The position numbers and the translations under genes are program-made. 64,000 nucleotides of DNA from Asterias amurensis (Eukaryota; Echinodermata; Asteroidea; Forcipulatida; Asteriidae), in the NCBI RefSeq assembly GCF_032118995.1, contig NC_092655.1, positions 15,254,406 through 15,318,405 on the forward strand, given 5' to 3'. The notes below the pieces were generated by a model. The model ran no database searches. It was not told where the DNA came from and worked only from the letters and a program-made list of their open reading frames with translations. Position 1 is the stretch's first letter, and the number at the start of each line of letters is the position of its first letter. This document shows positions 41,321-54,258 of this stretch, piece by piece.

Positions 41321-43299
41321 AAAAAATGACTTGAATTTCACTGGGTTAGATTTTTGACAACCGAATGTTAAAGTATGGTACGACATATCCAGTCTTATAA
41401 CAGCAATCAAATCAGTGCATTCCATCAAATTATTATAAATCTCATCTGTAGTTTTTTTTTCTCTCGATGCTAACAAATCTTTGCAGTTGACTTTTATTTT
41501 GAGTGACAGGTCTGTTTGTCAATCTGGCCCGCCACGCGCCTTTTGTTATTTTTGTTTGGTCTGAAACGCATGTGACATGTTAAAAAACGAGATTCGGCGG
41601 GGGGGGGGGGGGGGAGCTGTATCTGTGTAGTGTATACACTGACTAGCAATTTTGTGGGTTTATATTCCGATGAAATATTGTCCGATTTCATTTTGTTTTA
41701 ATTAATCGGGGTATGAATAAAAAAATACTACAGTAGTTTGTTTTAACAATTTTTGAGACATCGTGATAATACATTTTGTCACATGGTTCTTTATGTGTAT
41801 AAAAACGTGCATCTTGATAAGACATAAATAATTCCGAGAATAAGTTGTTGATATCCAATCAGTGGAAAATGGCAATGGTGTCTGACAATCATTGGGCCTA
41901 ATGAATTATTTGCATGGTTACCGGATGTTTAGTTTCTTCAGAAACGGCAATGGACACTAAGTAATTGTGCTAGGGTGTTTTCTTCCACTGTTCTATTGCA
42001 GCAGCAATGACCATGTTGTGCCCAACTTGTCACAGGTTTGTTTTTTTATATGCATGTTGTGATACACCCATGGGAACTTTGGAAATTACCAAACATGTCC
42101 AGAGCCTATAAATATTTTTGTTGTAATCATAATGGAGATGTACAATCGTAAAGTAACCCGAGTGACTTTCATTTCTAAAGATGGAAGCGTTTTTGAGATT
42201 GCCGAAAAGCATCGGTATTGCTCATGTTTTGTAGTTGAGAAGACACAAGTTTCCTGAAATTTTCTCAAATTGAAATGTTTGAATCCCTCTCTAAAACCGA
42301 ATTCACTTGAGGAAAGGAACTGTTTTGACATTCACTCTGGATTTTCAGCGATATCTAAAATATAAACACGGCCAATGTGCCGGTAAACAGAATTAATTTC
42401 AGTTTCTTTCTTTCTTTTTTGAGGTCGAACCGACACGCAATATTGCACTGGGTTTATCTCATTATACAGTCTTTATACAGATTGTATGGCATATTCTGGC
42501 TGGTTAACTTGCGGTCAAAACCGCAGTTTTAGTGCTTATGAATAAGTGAACAGGCTTTTATAAGAAATCACTGGCGAAATATCATCATGTTTAGTTGCCC
42601 TTTTTCCAGAATCGTGGTTATTTGATTTCAATGTACACCAAAATGATCAGAAGTTGACATCCCAAGCAAAAGACCTTATACAAAAATAAAGTATGTCGAC
42701 ACTGAAAATAATGTACCTCCACGCTCCAGTAAAAGTGGCATAACATGGTTGTGTAGATAGAGGAATTTCTCCTTTTAAGGAGAAGTTCTCCGATATTCTC
42801 TACATTATCTATATTCAAGTAATTATAGCAAGGGATAATGGGCCATCACTTTATGGAGTTGCTTAAAAACAAGCAGGAAATATTGCTTATTTTTTGCGAA
42901 GCAGAAATTAGCAATTACACCAATCACATGGTACAGGTGACATGTTAGTTAGGCTGGTCACCTTATTCTGGGAAACATTGTCGTATCGGCCATTGTTTAA
43001 AGGCAGCTCTACATGAAATTGGGCCAAACCTTCATAAATACTTATGCACTGGTTGATGGGTTGATGATACAAGCATGTGGAGGAAGGAAATGCCATGGTT
43101 GTACCATCATGGAGGATGAAAGTTGTGGAGGCCAGAAGGTTCTACAAAGTCACGATGTTTTAACAAGAGAGAGCCCTGAAAAAAATCTAAATATTGAGAG
43201 TGTACTAATTAGTGCACACTGTAATTTCCCTCCAATTAATTTTGCACTACGACAGGTGGTGAACGTGACCACATCACAGCACACAACACACAGCATACG

Positions 43300-43497
43300 G
43301 GATGGGCTTTGATAAGCACCGCCCATCACTGCACCATGATTGACGGACAAGTAGCTCGGGGCGTGCGCGTTCGACACCATCGCACGTACACACGGTGTGC
43401 ACACGTTGTTTGACCACGGAAGTCTATATTCTTTTCGGATTTTTACTGGGAATTTCGTGGAGAACCGGCCGGATTTGGGCTTGAAGACACCACCAGG
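43300..43497 (+). promoter_or_regulatory. Candidate promoter and non-coding first exon
   Basis: A CpG-rich interval (GGGGCGTGCGCGTTCG, GAACCGGCCGG) ends in a strong donor, CACCAGG|GTAAGAAG, at 43497/43498. No long open frame crosses it, so it would be an untranslated exon of a plus-strand gene whose coding exons lie beyond the window. The next 20 kb would be its first intron. Confidence 0.35.
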
Positions 43498-44209
43498 GTA
43501 AGAAGTGTTCCTTAAGCTATACACCTAGTAAATTTTAGGGCGATACATGGCCGGTAAAGGGGCTTAACTGTAGGAGAAAAATAGATCCCACAGTCAGTTT
43601 TTTGTCGGTCATTCAGTCAGCTGGAGACATACAGTTTATACGTACAGCACACACACTGAATGGAAGGCCTATGCATCGGAAAGGCACTGTACACAAAACA
43701 ATGATAAACATGCAGTGCATGCAGCAGACGGCATGTGCGTTGTGTGTATAGACAACAAATTAGATTGTCTGTTTTTCCTCGCCCTCTCTCCACTCGTAGT
43801 CAACCTCTCTCTAAATTCTTGAAACTCGTGAAAATACCAGTTTCAAATTATCTGCTTTATTTGTTATGACTGTGTACTTTTATTGATCATGTGTATGTTT
43901 GTGAAATGTCTACACTTTCAACAATTCATTCAGGTGTCATTCGTTAAATTGTAGCCTAATTTGTTGGTGATTTGGGGCTTTAAATTCTATCTAAAAACTA
44001 ACTTCAAAAAGTTGAGTTACTTTACTTATTTGTTTATTTGATATTGGATCACCTTCATATTTCATACCTTTTTAAATAAATGCTGTAGGCGCTGTACTCT
44101 TTTTTTTCTTCAAAAATTTGTAAAAAAGCTAGTAGGCCTACAATAAACGCAATACGACCGATAATGAAACAATTTCGAAAAAAGAAGTACAGCGCCCCAA
44201 TTACTGGGT

Positions 44210-44465
44210 CTACTCATGCTGACCTCTACTACTCCTAAACTATGAGGTTTCGTTCGTGGAGAAGATAGTGGAACGAACCTCATAGTTCTAGGATTTTGAG
44301 GTTCGTTTCGCTAAAGAACCTCAAGGTTCATTGTTCCGCTAAAGAACCTCATAGTTCTAGGATACTAGAACTATGACTATGAGGTTCCTTCCGCTATCGA
44401 CTACATGAACGATAGCGGAACGAACCTTAAAGTTCTAGGAGTAGTTCTGGGAGTAGACCTCTTTA
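44210..44465. repeat. Multi-palindrome block, GAACCTCATAGTTCTAGGA units
   Basis: GACCTCTACTACTCCTAA faces TTAAAGTTCTAGGAGTAGTT and GGGAGTAGACCTC at the two ends. Inside, GAACCTCATAGTTCTAGGAT and GAACGAACCT / AGGTTCGTT words occur in both orientations at least six times, with GCTATCGACT…ATAGCGG stems. It is not coding. Confidence 0.65.
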
Positions 44466-44956
44466 CTTTATTTAGATCTCTCCAATCCAATGCTCTTGCC
44501 AGATTTGTTCGTTAAAAAGGTAAAAGTTAATGTATGTTGATGATGAATTTTTGTAGACAATTTAATCCTTGTAAATCCTCCCAACAACTCACTGGTACAT
44601 TTAAGTATTGTTTGTATTTGCATGGTGTGGAGAAATACAGCAGAAATTATAAACAAATACTCATAAATACCCCAGACAGTTTCTCTACTCCTATTGGTGG
44701 AGAGCGTGTTAATGCACACTGGAGCTATGTTTATGCACACGGAGCTGGCTTCTGCGTGTCGGGCGCGCAAGATTATCACGCTGAACGTGCAAATCATAGC
44801 TATCAGCGCGTAATCTAAGCGTGCGGGCATACACACATCCCACGCCCCTCGAACAGATTCTTCACAAAGTTTTGGGAAAAAAAATTCAAACCTCGAATTT
44901 TCAATTGTTAAAGTGTCTATAACTGTTTTTGTTTACGTTTTTGTAACAAAAGGGCA

Positions 44957-45140
44957 TTTATTAATGGGAATAAAAGAGTAGTGACTCGTTCTTCAACGTC
45001 CGTTTAAAACCTTGCAGGGTCATTGCCGTGCGATAAAGGCCCTCGCCTTCGGCTCGGGACTTTATCACATGGCCGCCGACCCTGCCGGCTTTAAACGTAC
45101 GTTGAAGAACTCGTCGCTACCCTTTTATTCCCTTAGTAAA
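44957..45140. mobile_element. CpG-rich foldback element
   Basis: GGAATAAAAGAGTAGTGACTCG faces AACTCGTCGCTACCCTTTTA. CTTCAACGTCCGTTTAAAAC faces GCTTTAAACGTACGTTGAAG. The core GATAAAGGCCCTCG faces CGGGACTTTATC. The block that follows (45135-45240) recurs at 63316-63425. Confidence 0.65.
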
Positions 45141-45477
45141 CTTGCGGGTACAACCCTGTGTAAATCTCTTTTGAGTGAGTGTTGGCTCTAAAAAGAGCCG
45201 ATTTGGTCTCAACGTTTCGAACAGTATACACGACTCGTCTTAACTGGTACATTTTATTACCAACCACAACCAGTTGCTTTCAAGAGCAGTGTTCATTTTG
45301 CGGGTTTCGACTTTTTGCTCTTTTTTCCCAGTAAATTATATGCAGCCGCAACGGCACTGGACACGCGCCGTCTGTTTGTTTGGACCGGAAAATTTATCAG
45401 GACAAATGTTAGGGCATCCACTGTACTGTTGTTGTGACTTCATATTCAGACCATTTACAATTTTCGGGCTTACATCA

Positions 45478-45694
45478 AGGTCGGCCATTTAGGGGAGTCA
45501 AATTTTTAACTCCCATAAATGGCCGACCGTGTAAGTTCGCATAGTAAAAGGAAAACCAGGCAACTTCGAGGCAAATTTGTGTGGATCATTGTATTCTACT
45601 CACGAAACATCTTTCCAATCATATTTTATAACAAATGGTTACAAACGCTTTTTATAGACCAACTCGTCCGATCCAAGGCAACGTGTTCCTTTAA
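45478..45694. mobile_element. Family B, right half only
   Basis: Starts at the central hairpin (AGGTCGGCCATTTAGGGGAG) and runs to GATCCAAGGCAACGTGTTCC and TTAA (45691-45694). The left arm is absent. Confidence 0.65.
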
Positions 45695-46162
45695 GATTCC
45701 TCTGTGCTGGCAGTATTTATTTTAATACGAAAGTGAAAGTCCTCGGACTGAGCTTGTCTGCACTCAACAAGGGCATAGTGGTGTACTTTTACAGTAGACC
45801 CTTAAACATGCTGTGTTTAATTTTGTGCATGCTGTTTGATACTTTGTAATCGCCTGGCTTTAATATTTTCACCACTCTCGGTTCATCTTGAAATGAAAAG
45901 AGACAAAACCTTCAGGGCTTTTATTGACTCAATTGAGGGGAATCTTGACTGCAGGACTTGTACTATCTCAAAACTATTATTGGATGTGAAATTTTTTTGC
46001 AAGACCCAGAACTGGCAAGACAAGAATCAGACTGAGAATAAAGTACCCTCAGTAGTTTAGCATACAAATTGTTTTATTCTGTTTGTACAAGCACTGAGAG
46101 AAGATTGATCTCATGTAAAAGTATCAATACTCAACAGAATTGACAGATATTTATCAGCAGAC

Positions 46163-46588
46163 TTAAAGGATTCGGGTACTTTTTCAAAATGTCCACAGAT
46201 TTACATTAAACTTACAGGGTTTGAAGATAATGATAGGGGAAAGCTTCCCTTCAAATATTGCTAACTAAGGTTGTGTAGTTTTTGAGAAATGAGTAAAACA
46301 AGTCACAAAATAGTTTTGGTCTCATGAGGCCAAAATTATTTTAGCATGTAAAATCCCCTTAACCAGTTATGATATTATACCAAAACCATAGCATAACTGG
46401 TTAATACATTTTTACATGCTAAAACTGAGACGAAAATTATTACTTTTACTCATTTCTCAAAAACGCTCACCTCAGTCAGTAAAATTTCAAGGGAAGCTTT
46501 CTACTATCTTAATCTTCAAACTGTAAGTTTAATGTATATATCCGTGGACATTGTGTTTTTTGTTAGGAAAAAGTACAATACCCTTTAA
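46163..46588. mobile_element. Family C foldback element with TTAA ends
   Basis: TTAA at 46163-46166 and 46585-46588. GGGTACTTTTTCAAAATGTC faces GACATTGTGTTTTTTGTTAG and AAAAAGTAC. The centre holds AACCAGTTATG/CATAACTGGTT, an extra palindrome. Confidence 0.75.
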
Positions 46589-49473
46589 AGTCAACATTTT
46601 AAACTTAATTTTGTTTGAATAAATAGGCCCAATAAAGTGAAGTACTGATTTTAGGCCTTTCGGTGAAGTACTGATATTGGGCCTGATTAACACAAGACAC
46701 AATCGTCATTATAACCAACTTACTGTTTCGGTTGAACTTGGTTGATCTCTGGTCTTCGAACGAAACAGTCATTGGTCACGACCGTGTAAAACGCACCCTG
46801 GTGTTCAAAAGGTAATCACTGGCCTCGAGCCTGTGGGCCAAGTGCTAATTTCGTACCCAATATGATGTACAAGTAATGTCATTGTCTTATAATCTTGACA
46901 CTCTTTTACATGATTTGCAAGATTTGTTTCAAATCAGATGTGAAATACAGGCCTGTAATGTATGCTTTGAAAGGGCAAAGGTACCTTGGTAATGGTAAAG
47001 GGCACCCTATTTGAGGTAATTGTTAATTTCGACGTGAGCTTTTTAGGGACAACAAAGCAATCACAAGGGGGCATGAAGGCAATCGCCATTGTTGTCTTCA
47101 TGAAGTGTCAGGCCTATACTAGGTTTAGACCATGGGTAAAGAATGGTAGACACTCCTCTGTTGTGACAATGTTATTTAAATGACGTCAGCATATTTGTCT
47201 AGTGTGATTGATTTTGACAAGATGAAATTCAAACCTGTCTCAGATGTAAACATCTCTCACCTTATCAAAATCAGTCAATCAATCAGTCAGGTGCAGTCAA
47301 TCAATCAATTGAAAGCAACAATGTTGTTTTGAAATCTGTTGGTATACATTGTACTTGGAACTTTGGTATTATAGTGTGACCCCAGCATGGACTGAATCGT
47401 TTCCATTCATTCAAGGACATCATGTTTTGGTGACGTAGTCTGTTTGTTAACTGCTGAGCATTAAAGTAAACAGATACATTATTTTTCTGACTTCTAATTT
47501 CCTGGAGGTAGGTGATGCCTGGAATTACTTACATTGGGGACATGACCTCCGATGGCCCTTTTCTAGACTCTTGTCCATGGTGCCCTCTTTAAGATTTTCC
47601 AAGGCAAGTGTCCTTTGGAAAAGGAAAGTGCCCCTGCCCTCTCAATGAAGAAGTTCCACTTCAACTGGGCCAGACATTCCTGAGATCTGATGTGCCATGA
47701 GAAGTGAGTGGCTGTTCCCTGTGAGAGATGGGGTGGGTTGGGGTTGGGGTTGGAGATAGGTATGGTTTGAGAAACTAAATTTTTGGGGAAGACAAACTAA
47801 AAAGTGGATGGGAAAATGAAGCATAAAAAGGTGATCGTACTGTAATAACAGGTCTGGAATTCCATCTTTGAGAGGGACATGCATATAGACCAATCCGACG
47901 CGCAAGTGTTGAGCACCGCGCGCCATTTGCTGCGGTGTCTTCAATGCCTAGATTGTGCACAAAAAGACACCGCAGTTGGTAAATCTTAAAGTCTATGGGA
48001 AAATATTTGGCATTTGCCTCCGTGTTCTTTGTGTTTAATTTTTCAGGCTTGCAATAATAAAGAATATTGCAGTTTTGCAGACTGCTGTTGGACTTTCATC
48101 TTATATTGGGCAAGGAAATTTCCATTGTGCAAAGGGAACTTTAATTAGGTACACTTTTAGGTACACTTTGTAGGGAAATTTGTTGAAGGGGCTCTACTTA
48201 ATAACAGACAGAGGTCATGGCCTCTGTTTAATTCAAGGTCTGCAATCAGTTAAATAGTCTGTGCTGTATTCATCTGGGCCTATATGTTGACCCTAATTGT
48301 TGGATCTGACCCAGTGAGTCAGTCTTCCAATGCTTCTTTTTTGACTTGATTAGAATCAAAAGACCTTTGGCTTTTAGTCTTTTTTTCTTCTAGGACAGAT
48401 CAATTAAACCATAGTATAATAATATTTTACACTGTAAGGCTCATATATTGTACACTATGATCAAATAACAACACCGTGAAAGCTCATTCGGTCATATGGA
48501 AGTCGTAAATACAAAATAAAAATACACAATGTACATTAAAGTGAAGCAATGTCTGGAAGTATTTTTCTCATTTTGGTCCAGTAAAAATTTAGAGCATCAA
48601 GCCCTATGGTATTGTGGACTCCCCCCCCCCCCCCCCCCGAAATTTGATACCTGAATGGTTTGTATGGTTTGCCAGGGTCTGCAGGAGTGCTCTTTTTTAG
48701 CCACAGTTTGTTGGCTTGGAACATTGATCTGTTTGGCACAACACTCTTATCTAAAAAGAAATGTGACTGGGTAGTTTCCTTTGTGTTGAGATACACTCAG
48801 GTACATGTAAAAAGAAACTTGATCATGGAGATTAAAAAAGGAATTCCTGTCAGAATAGTACACAGGCCTTGAATTTTATTTTTGAGGGGGCAAGGCCAAT
48901 TTATTATATGTAAAGGACATATCCTTTGAAAATTTTGAAGGGGGCACAAAGGCCAAGGCTAACGCAATGATCCAGGCCCCAAGAACAACTTGAAGTACCT
49001 GTTTACAAACTGTAAAAAACCCTAAGTTTATAAATTGAAGACTTGCAATGGTTTTTCCCCAGACCCGTAATGTTGCTGAAACAAAATATAACCCATGTTT
49101 TTTTTAAAGTGTGCAGGATAACTGACAGTCTTTAGTGTGAGCACACATCTTTATACAGGGTGTGAGGAAAGAGATATTGGCTGTTTGAATAAATGTTACA
49201 CATATCACGAACTGATTGATTTATTGACTTTTCTGTGAATATGAAAAGGGTACTCAAGAAATGCAATACTGTGCATGAGGAATTGGATAACTCGAGAGCG
49301 TAGAGATTGAATATGCTGCACTGAATGAAAGACACAGAACACTTTTTTTTTTGAGGCAAATAATGTGAACTTTTGTGAAGCAATCATTGATGAAGCTCTT
49401 TGTGAGAACTTAACACAGATTTGATTTGATTAGTCTTTTGGATCTCATTCATTCACTTGTTTGTTGGTCATTT

Positions 49474-49795
49474 TTAAAGGAACACGTTGCCTTGGATCAG
49501 TCGAGTTGGTCTTTGAAAAGCGTTTGTAACCGTTTGTTATAAAATGCTATGGGTAGAAAGATATTGTAAAAGTAGAACACAATGATCCACACAAACATGC
49601 CTCGAAATTGCACGGTTTTCCTTTTACCTCGTCGACTAACACGGTCGGCCATTTATGGGAGCCCATAAATGGCCGACCGTGTTAGTTTGCAAAGTAAAAG
49701 GAACCACGCAATGTCGAAGCAAATTTGCGTGGATCATTGTATTTTACTTTTAAAACATCTTTCCAACCATTATGCATTTTATAACATACGTTCGC
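49474..49795. mobile_element. Family B, right end truncated
   Basis: TTAA at 49474-49477, then AAAGGAACACGTTGCCTTGG. The central hairpin is CGGCCATTTATGGGAGCCCATAAATGGCCG. It breaks off near 49790 before the terminal repeat. A further shredded piece lies at about 50090-50240. Confidence 0.7.
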
Positions 49796-49861
49796 AGCTG
49801 AAAAAACATCAGTAACATCAAATGATTTTTATTAGCTTGTTTGCTCTAGGCTTTAATTTAG

Positions 49862-49985
49862 TCATGGGTGATTAGTTAGTGCACTGGTCTGGGTTCTGAA
49901 TGAAGACTCAGTTTGTGGGTTCAACTCCTGGCCTGCCCAACAATGATACTTGTGTCCTTGAATGGACGCTTTTAAACCGTAAATG
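49862..49985 (+). mobile_element. tRNA-headed SINE fragment related to S2
   Basis: GTGATTAGTTAGTGCACTGG, GTGGGTTCAACTCCTGGCC and ACTTGTGTCCTTGAATGGAC follow the S2 head-and-body order with many changes. The tRNA-like fold is poor. Confidence 0.5.
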
Positions 49986-51115
49986 AGAACATGTGAGGGC
50001 TGGGTTGGTACTGTGGTGGTTGTGGTTGGAGAGACATGTTGCCTTAAAATTGGGTGCTCGGACTGTAAAAAAAACACTTGTTGTGAAATGAAATCAGTTG
50101 GAAAGATGTTTTAAAAGTAGAATGTACATGTAATGATCCACACAAATGTACAGGTCAAAAATGTGTGGTCTTTCTTTTTAATTTGTGAACTAACAAAGTC
50201 CGCCATTTGTGAAGTAGAAGGAAAACCACACAGGGTAATGGGGTACATGTAGGCCTTATGTACCGTTTAGAAATAATAAAAAACGAGAAATAAAAAAACA
50301 AGAAATAATGCTTTAAAAGCGCCTTGTGGTCCAGGGTTTTACAACAATAACCCAGTTAAACCAACACAACAAGATAATGTTCAGTCAAACTTAATGTCAA
50401 CTATTATCCGTAATCAAATTGACAGTACAACTAGGGTAGGGAGTAGTAAGGATTGTAGGCCTACTGGGCCCAATTATATGGCTCTCCCTATCGCCGAATA
50501 CCGCACGTATGATCACCATTCTCTGCTGCACTACATTTAGTTGTGTAAGCAGAGAATGCCTAGTTACGTGGTATACGCGCACAAGCTCGGTAACCTGTGA
50601 AACTCACTTGCCTTAAGCACAGAATGCTTCCGCAAGCGCTGATTCTTAGCTTACGGTAAAGTAGAGCCATGAAATTAGACCCTGTTATATGTTCAACTAT
50701 TTAATTTAAAAATTCATAATACATACTGTAGTAATAATGCATGAATCACAAGTGAACAGAGAATCACACTGGGTACAATGAGGAAATAATTAAATCTGTA
50801 CACAAAGGAGCAACTGTAATGGTTGCCTGGCTGTCAGTTTCAATCAGTAAAATGTGCATTTGCCTGCATTAGTACACTCATACAGCTGTTGTGAGATACA
50901 ATACTAGACAGCCAAACCAGAAAAGGTTTAGATTGGTTTGAACTACATGTGCACGTACACTAGTTTAGATAATACTAGTGCAACAGAACCCAAAGGCTTG
51001 GTTTATGTAGTTATAGGCATTTAGACCAAATTAATAATAAACATATTATTAGCAATGGAATGGGCTAACGAGCAACCATCTTTTGACCTGTCTACTTGAA
51101 GGCAAGTCGCTAAAT

Positions 51116-51481
51116 TTAAAGGCAGGACTTGGACACTATTGGTAATTACTCAAAATAATTATGAGCACAAAACTGTTCTTGGTAACGAGTAATGGGGAGC
51201 TGTTGATAGTATAAAACATTGTGAGAAATGACTTGCTTTGAAGTAATGTAGTAATTTTCCACGAATTTGATTTGGAGACCTCAGATTTAAAATTTGAGGT
51301 TCGAAATCAAGCATCTGAAAGCGGTGACAAGGGTGTTTGTTCCTTTCATTAATATCTCGCAATTTTGACAACTAATTGAGCTCAAATTTTCACAGGTTTG
51401 TTATTTTATGCATATTATGTTGAGAAACACCAACTGTGGAGGCTAGTCTTTGACAATTACCAGTAGTGTCCAGTGTGTTAA
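51116..51481 (+). mobile_element. Family A foldback MITE
   Basis: TTAA at 51116-51119 and 51478-51481. It has the full internal order, including a GAGACCTCAGATTTAAAATTTG core. Confidence 0.8.
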
Positions 51482-51937
51482 CAGTGTTTATCACTTACAG
51501 AAGTTCGCACTATTCAGATTTTGCACTAATTGATGCAACTGAAATACATAAAAATTGTCAAAATGAAGATCTTCCAGAAACCCTCAAAATTAATATTATA
51601 CAATAAGAGTAAGACTGAATTTCAATAATACATGCTGGGCACTGAACTTTACATTAAGGCCTACGTGTATCCTACATGCATATTTGAAACAGGAACAGTA
51701 TGAATAACTGAAAACCCTAATGTCAACTACATGCAGTGTACATAACAAACATTCTGGTTATCAAAAGCCACTCAGACGTGCAGCAATCACATCAAGCTCC
51801 TAGAAGGAAAAAAACTACAATTGGAAATTGACATTTTTAAATGTCAATTTCCAATTGTAAAGTCCTTGGAAACCTAACACCCTTCAGGATCGCCCCCAGT
51901 TCAAAACATCATTGTCAGCAAAGCAGAACTGGGCTGT

Positions 51938-52335
51938 TTAAAGGGAAAGGTATGCCTTAGGCCTATAGGTTTGGCAATCACTCTAAAAAAGAATAATGAG
52001 ACGATAAAACCGTACTTGGTTAGAAGTAAAGCAGCTTTCGATAGTAACAGCATCCAGAGAAATATGCCGCCTCAAAGTCATGTACATGTAGTTTAGGAAA
52101 AGAACTGTTATTCTGAGAAAAGGAACTGGTAGAAATGTTTCTCAGATTGTCTTTTCTTACTCTGGATTATTCTTCCTGATAGGGCAAAAACTGCTCTGGG
52201 TTTTCAGCAGTGGCAAAAAAAAAGATATTTCGGACTGACAATTTTACAGGTTAGTTTAATTGTATACACCACATTTATATTATAGGATTAAACAATTGAA
52301 CGGTTCCAAAAACCAAAAGTATACTTTTCCTTTAA
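51938..52335. mobile_element. TTAA-bounded element K between diverged direct repeats
   Basis: TTAA at 51938-51941 and 52332-52335, with AAAGGGAAAGGTATGCCTTA and AAAGTATACTTTTCCTTTA ends. The flanks (about 51862-51937 and 52336-52410) are diverged copies of each other (CCTAACACCCTTCAGGAT / TCCAACACCCTTTAGGATT, AACTGGGCTGTT in both). Element heads like it are seen near 56985 and 61925. Confidence 0.65.
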
Positions 52336-52951
52336 GTGCTTGGGAATCCAACACCCTTTAGGATTCCCAATTTCAAAACAAAATGGTCAGAAACTGGGCT
52401 GTTAAAGGTTGCATTGAGTCAGTAGTGTTTAGTGACTTGTGTCTCTCTGAACAAGGATTCATATATTGGGTACATCCAATCAACCTGCAATAAGCCACTG
52501 TTATTATCTCCTTTGTGTAACTCCCATAAGGCTGTGACACTCTCTCAATGGTGCAAGGGATATTTGGATTTGAAGGTCAGACAGATCTACATCAATGCCC
52601 TTTTTTTTTTTTACTCTCCCCTTGATTTGTTTGCCAGGATGTGTTCAATTGGCCCTGTAACCTTGTGGCAATAACACAATGTCAAGTGGTGTGCACTTGT
52701 AGCAAGTGTAGAACTAGAAGAGGATTGTTGTTGGATTGTATGGGTCCTTAGGCTGGATGTTTCCTAGTAAAGCAAGTGCTGAATTTCAGCAGAAAATGTT
52801 GTTTAATTACAGATTATCGATTGTAGGAAAACGCGAGAAGCATCACCTTTTTGTGGTATGCAAAATCAAATTGAAATTATGTTGTGTTTAATAGAAAATA
52901 TTCCGATTTCTGTAAAGTACATGTAGTGTAGTCGAGCAAATGCATACATAT

Positions 52952-53331
52952 TTAAAGTCAGTGGACACTATTGGTACTTGTCAAAGACTAGTCTTCTCAC
53001 TTGCTGTATCTCAACATGTGCAAACAAACCTGTGAAAATGCGAGCTCAATCAGTCATCAAAGTTGCGAGATAATAATGAAAGAAAAAACACCCTTGTCTC
53101 ACGAAGTTGTGTGGTTTCAGATGCTTGATTTCGAGACCTCAAGTTCTAAATCTGGGATCTCAAAATCAACTTTGTTGAAAATTACTTCTTTCGCGAAAAC
53201 TACTCCACTTCAGAGGGAGCGGTTTCTCACAATGTTTTATGTTACCAACCTCTCCCCATTACTCTTTTCCATGTAAGGTTTTATGCTAATACTTATTTTG
53301 AGTAATTACCAATAGTGTCTACTGCCTTTAA
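52952..53331 (-). mobile_element. Family A foldback MITE, minus orientation
   Basis: TTAA at 52952-52955 and 53328-53331, with AAAGTCAGTGGACACTATTG and CCAATAGTGTCTACTGCCTT ends. Confidence 0.8.
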
Positions 53332-53810
53332 CTCAAAGCAATTCCCCCCCCCAAAAAAAAATTAAAAAAAATAAAGATGAAACCACTGAAAATATTAGCT
53401 CTTTAGAAGGGCGCCAAACCAACAGATAAACTAAAATCATTTAAAATGCCATGCAAAGGTGCTGGATGAAATAATTCCCTGTATGAGGATTCAGTCAGCT
53501 CTAGAATCCTATCCGAACCAGACTCTCACTACTCATTATGTACAACACCTACGGAGTCTTATCTTTCCTACCAGTTGATCATAGTGTTCAGCAACCCTCA
53601 CAATGTGATCAACCTCCCTGAGGCCCACCGAGGGGTTCACTTACTCTCAGGCTTGTGTAGACTTGACTCAAGTCCCAATCCCGTGAGAGTCCTTTTATAT
53701 TCAGTCCCATCGCCTGTTTGTGCGGCCAGCATCCCAAAACCCACAGTATCAACATTTCAATGGTGAGGGCGCACTGCTTTACGACTTGTTTGGTAGTTGG
53801 CGCGATATGC

Positions 53811-54258
53811 TTAAAGGGACCTCTCGCACGAGAACGGGACTTGAATTAAAGGCAGTGGACACTATTGGTAATTACTCAAAATAATTATTAGCATAAAACC
53901 TTACTTGGTAACGAGTACTGGGGAGAGGTTGATAGTATAAAACATTGTGAGAAATGGCTGAAGTAACGTAGTTTTTGAGAAAAGTAATTTTCCACGAATT
54001 TGATTTTAAAACAACAAATTTAGAATTTGAGGTCTTGAAATCAAGCATCTGAAAGACCACAACTTCGTTTGATAAGGGTGGTTTTTCTTTCATTATTATC
54101 TCACAGCTTCGACACCCAATTGAGCTCAAATTTTCACAGGTTTGTTATTTTTTGCATGTGTTGAGATTCACCAAGTGAGAAAACTGGTCTTTGACAATTA
54201 CCAATAGTGTCCACTGTCTTTAAAGGGACCTCTTGCACGAGAACGGGACTTGAATTAA
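53811..54258 (+). mobile_element. Family A MITE flanked by a 39-bp direct repeat
   Basis: The element is 53846-54223 (TTAA both ends). A 39-bp sequence beginning TTAAAGGGACCTCT and ending GGGACTTGAATTAA lies on both sides (53811-53849 and 54220-54258) with a single C/T difference. This is far longer than the 4-bp TTAA duplication. Confidence 0.75.
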
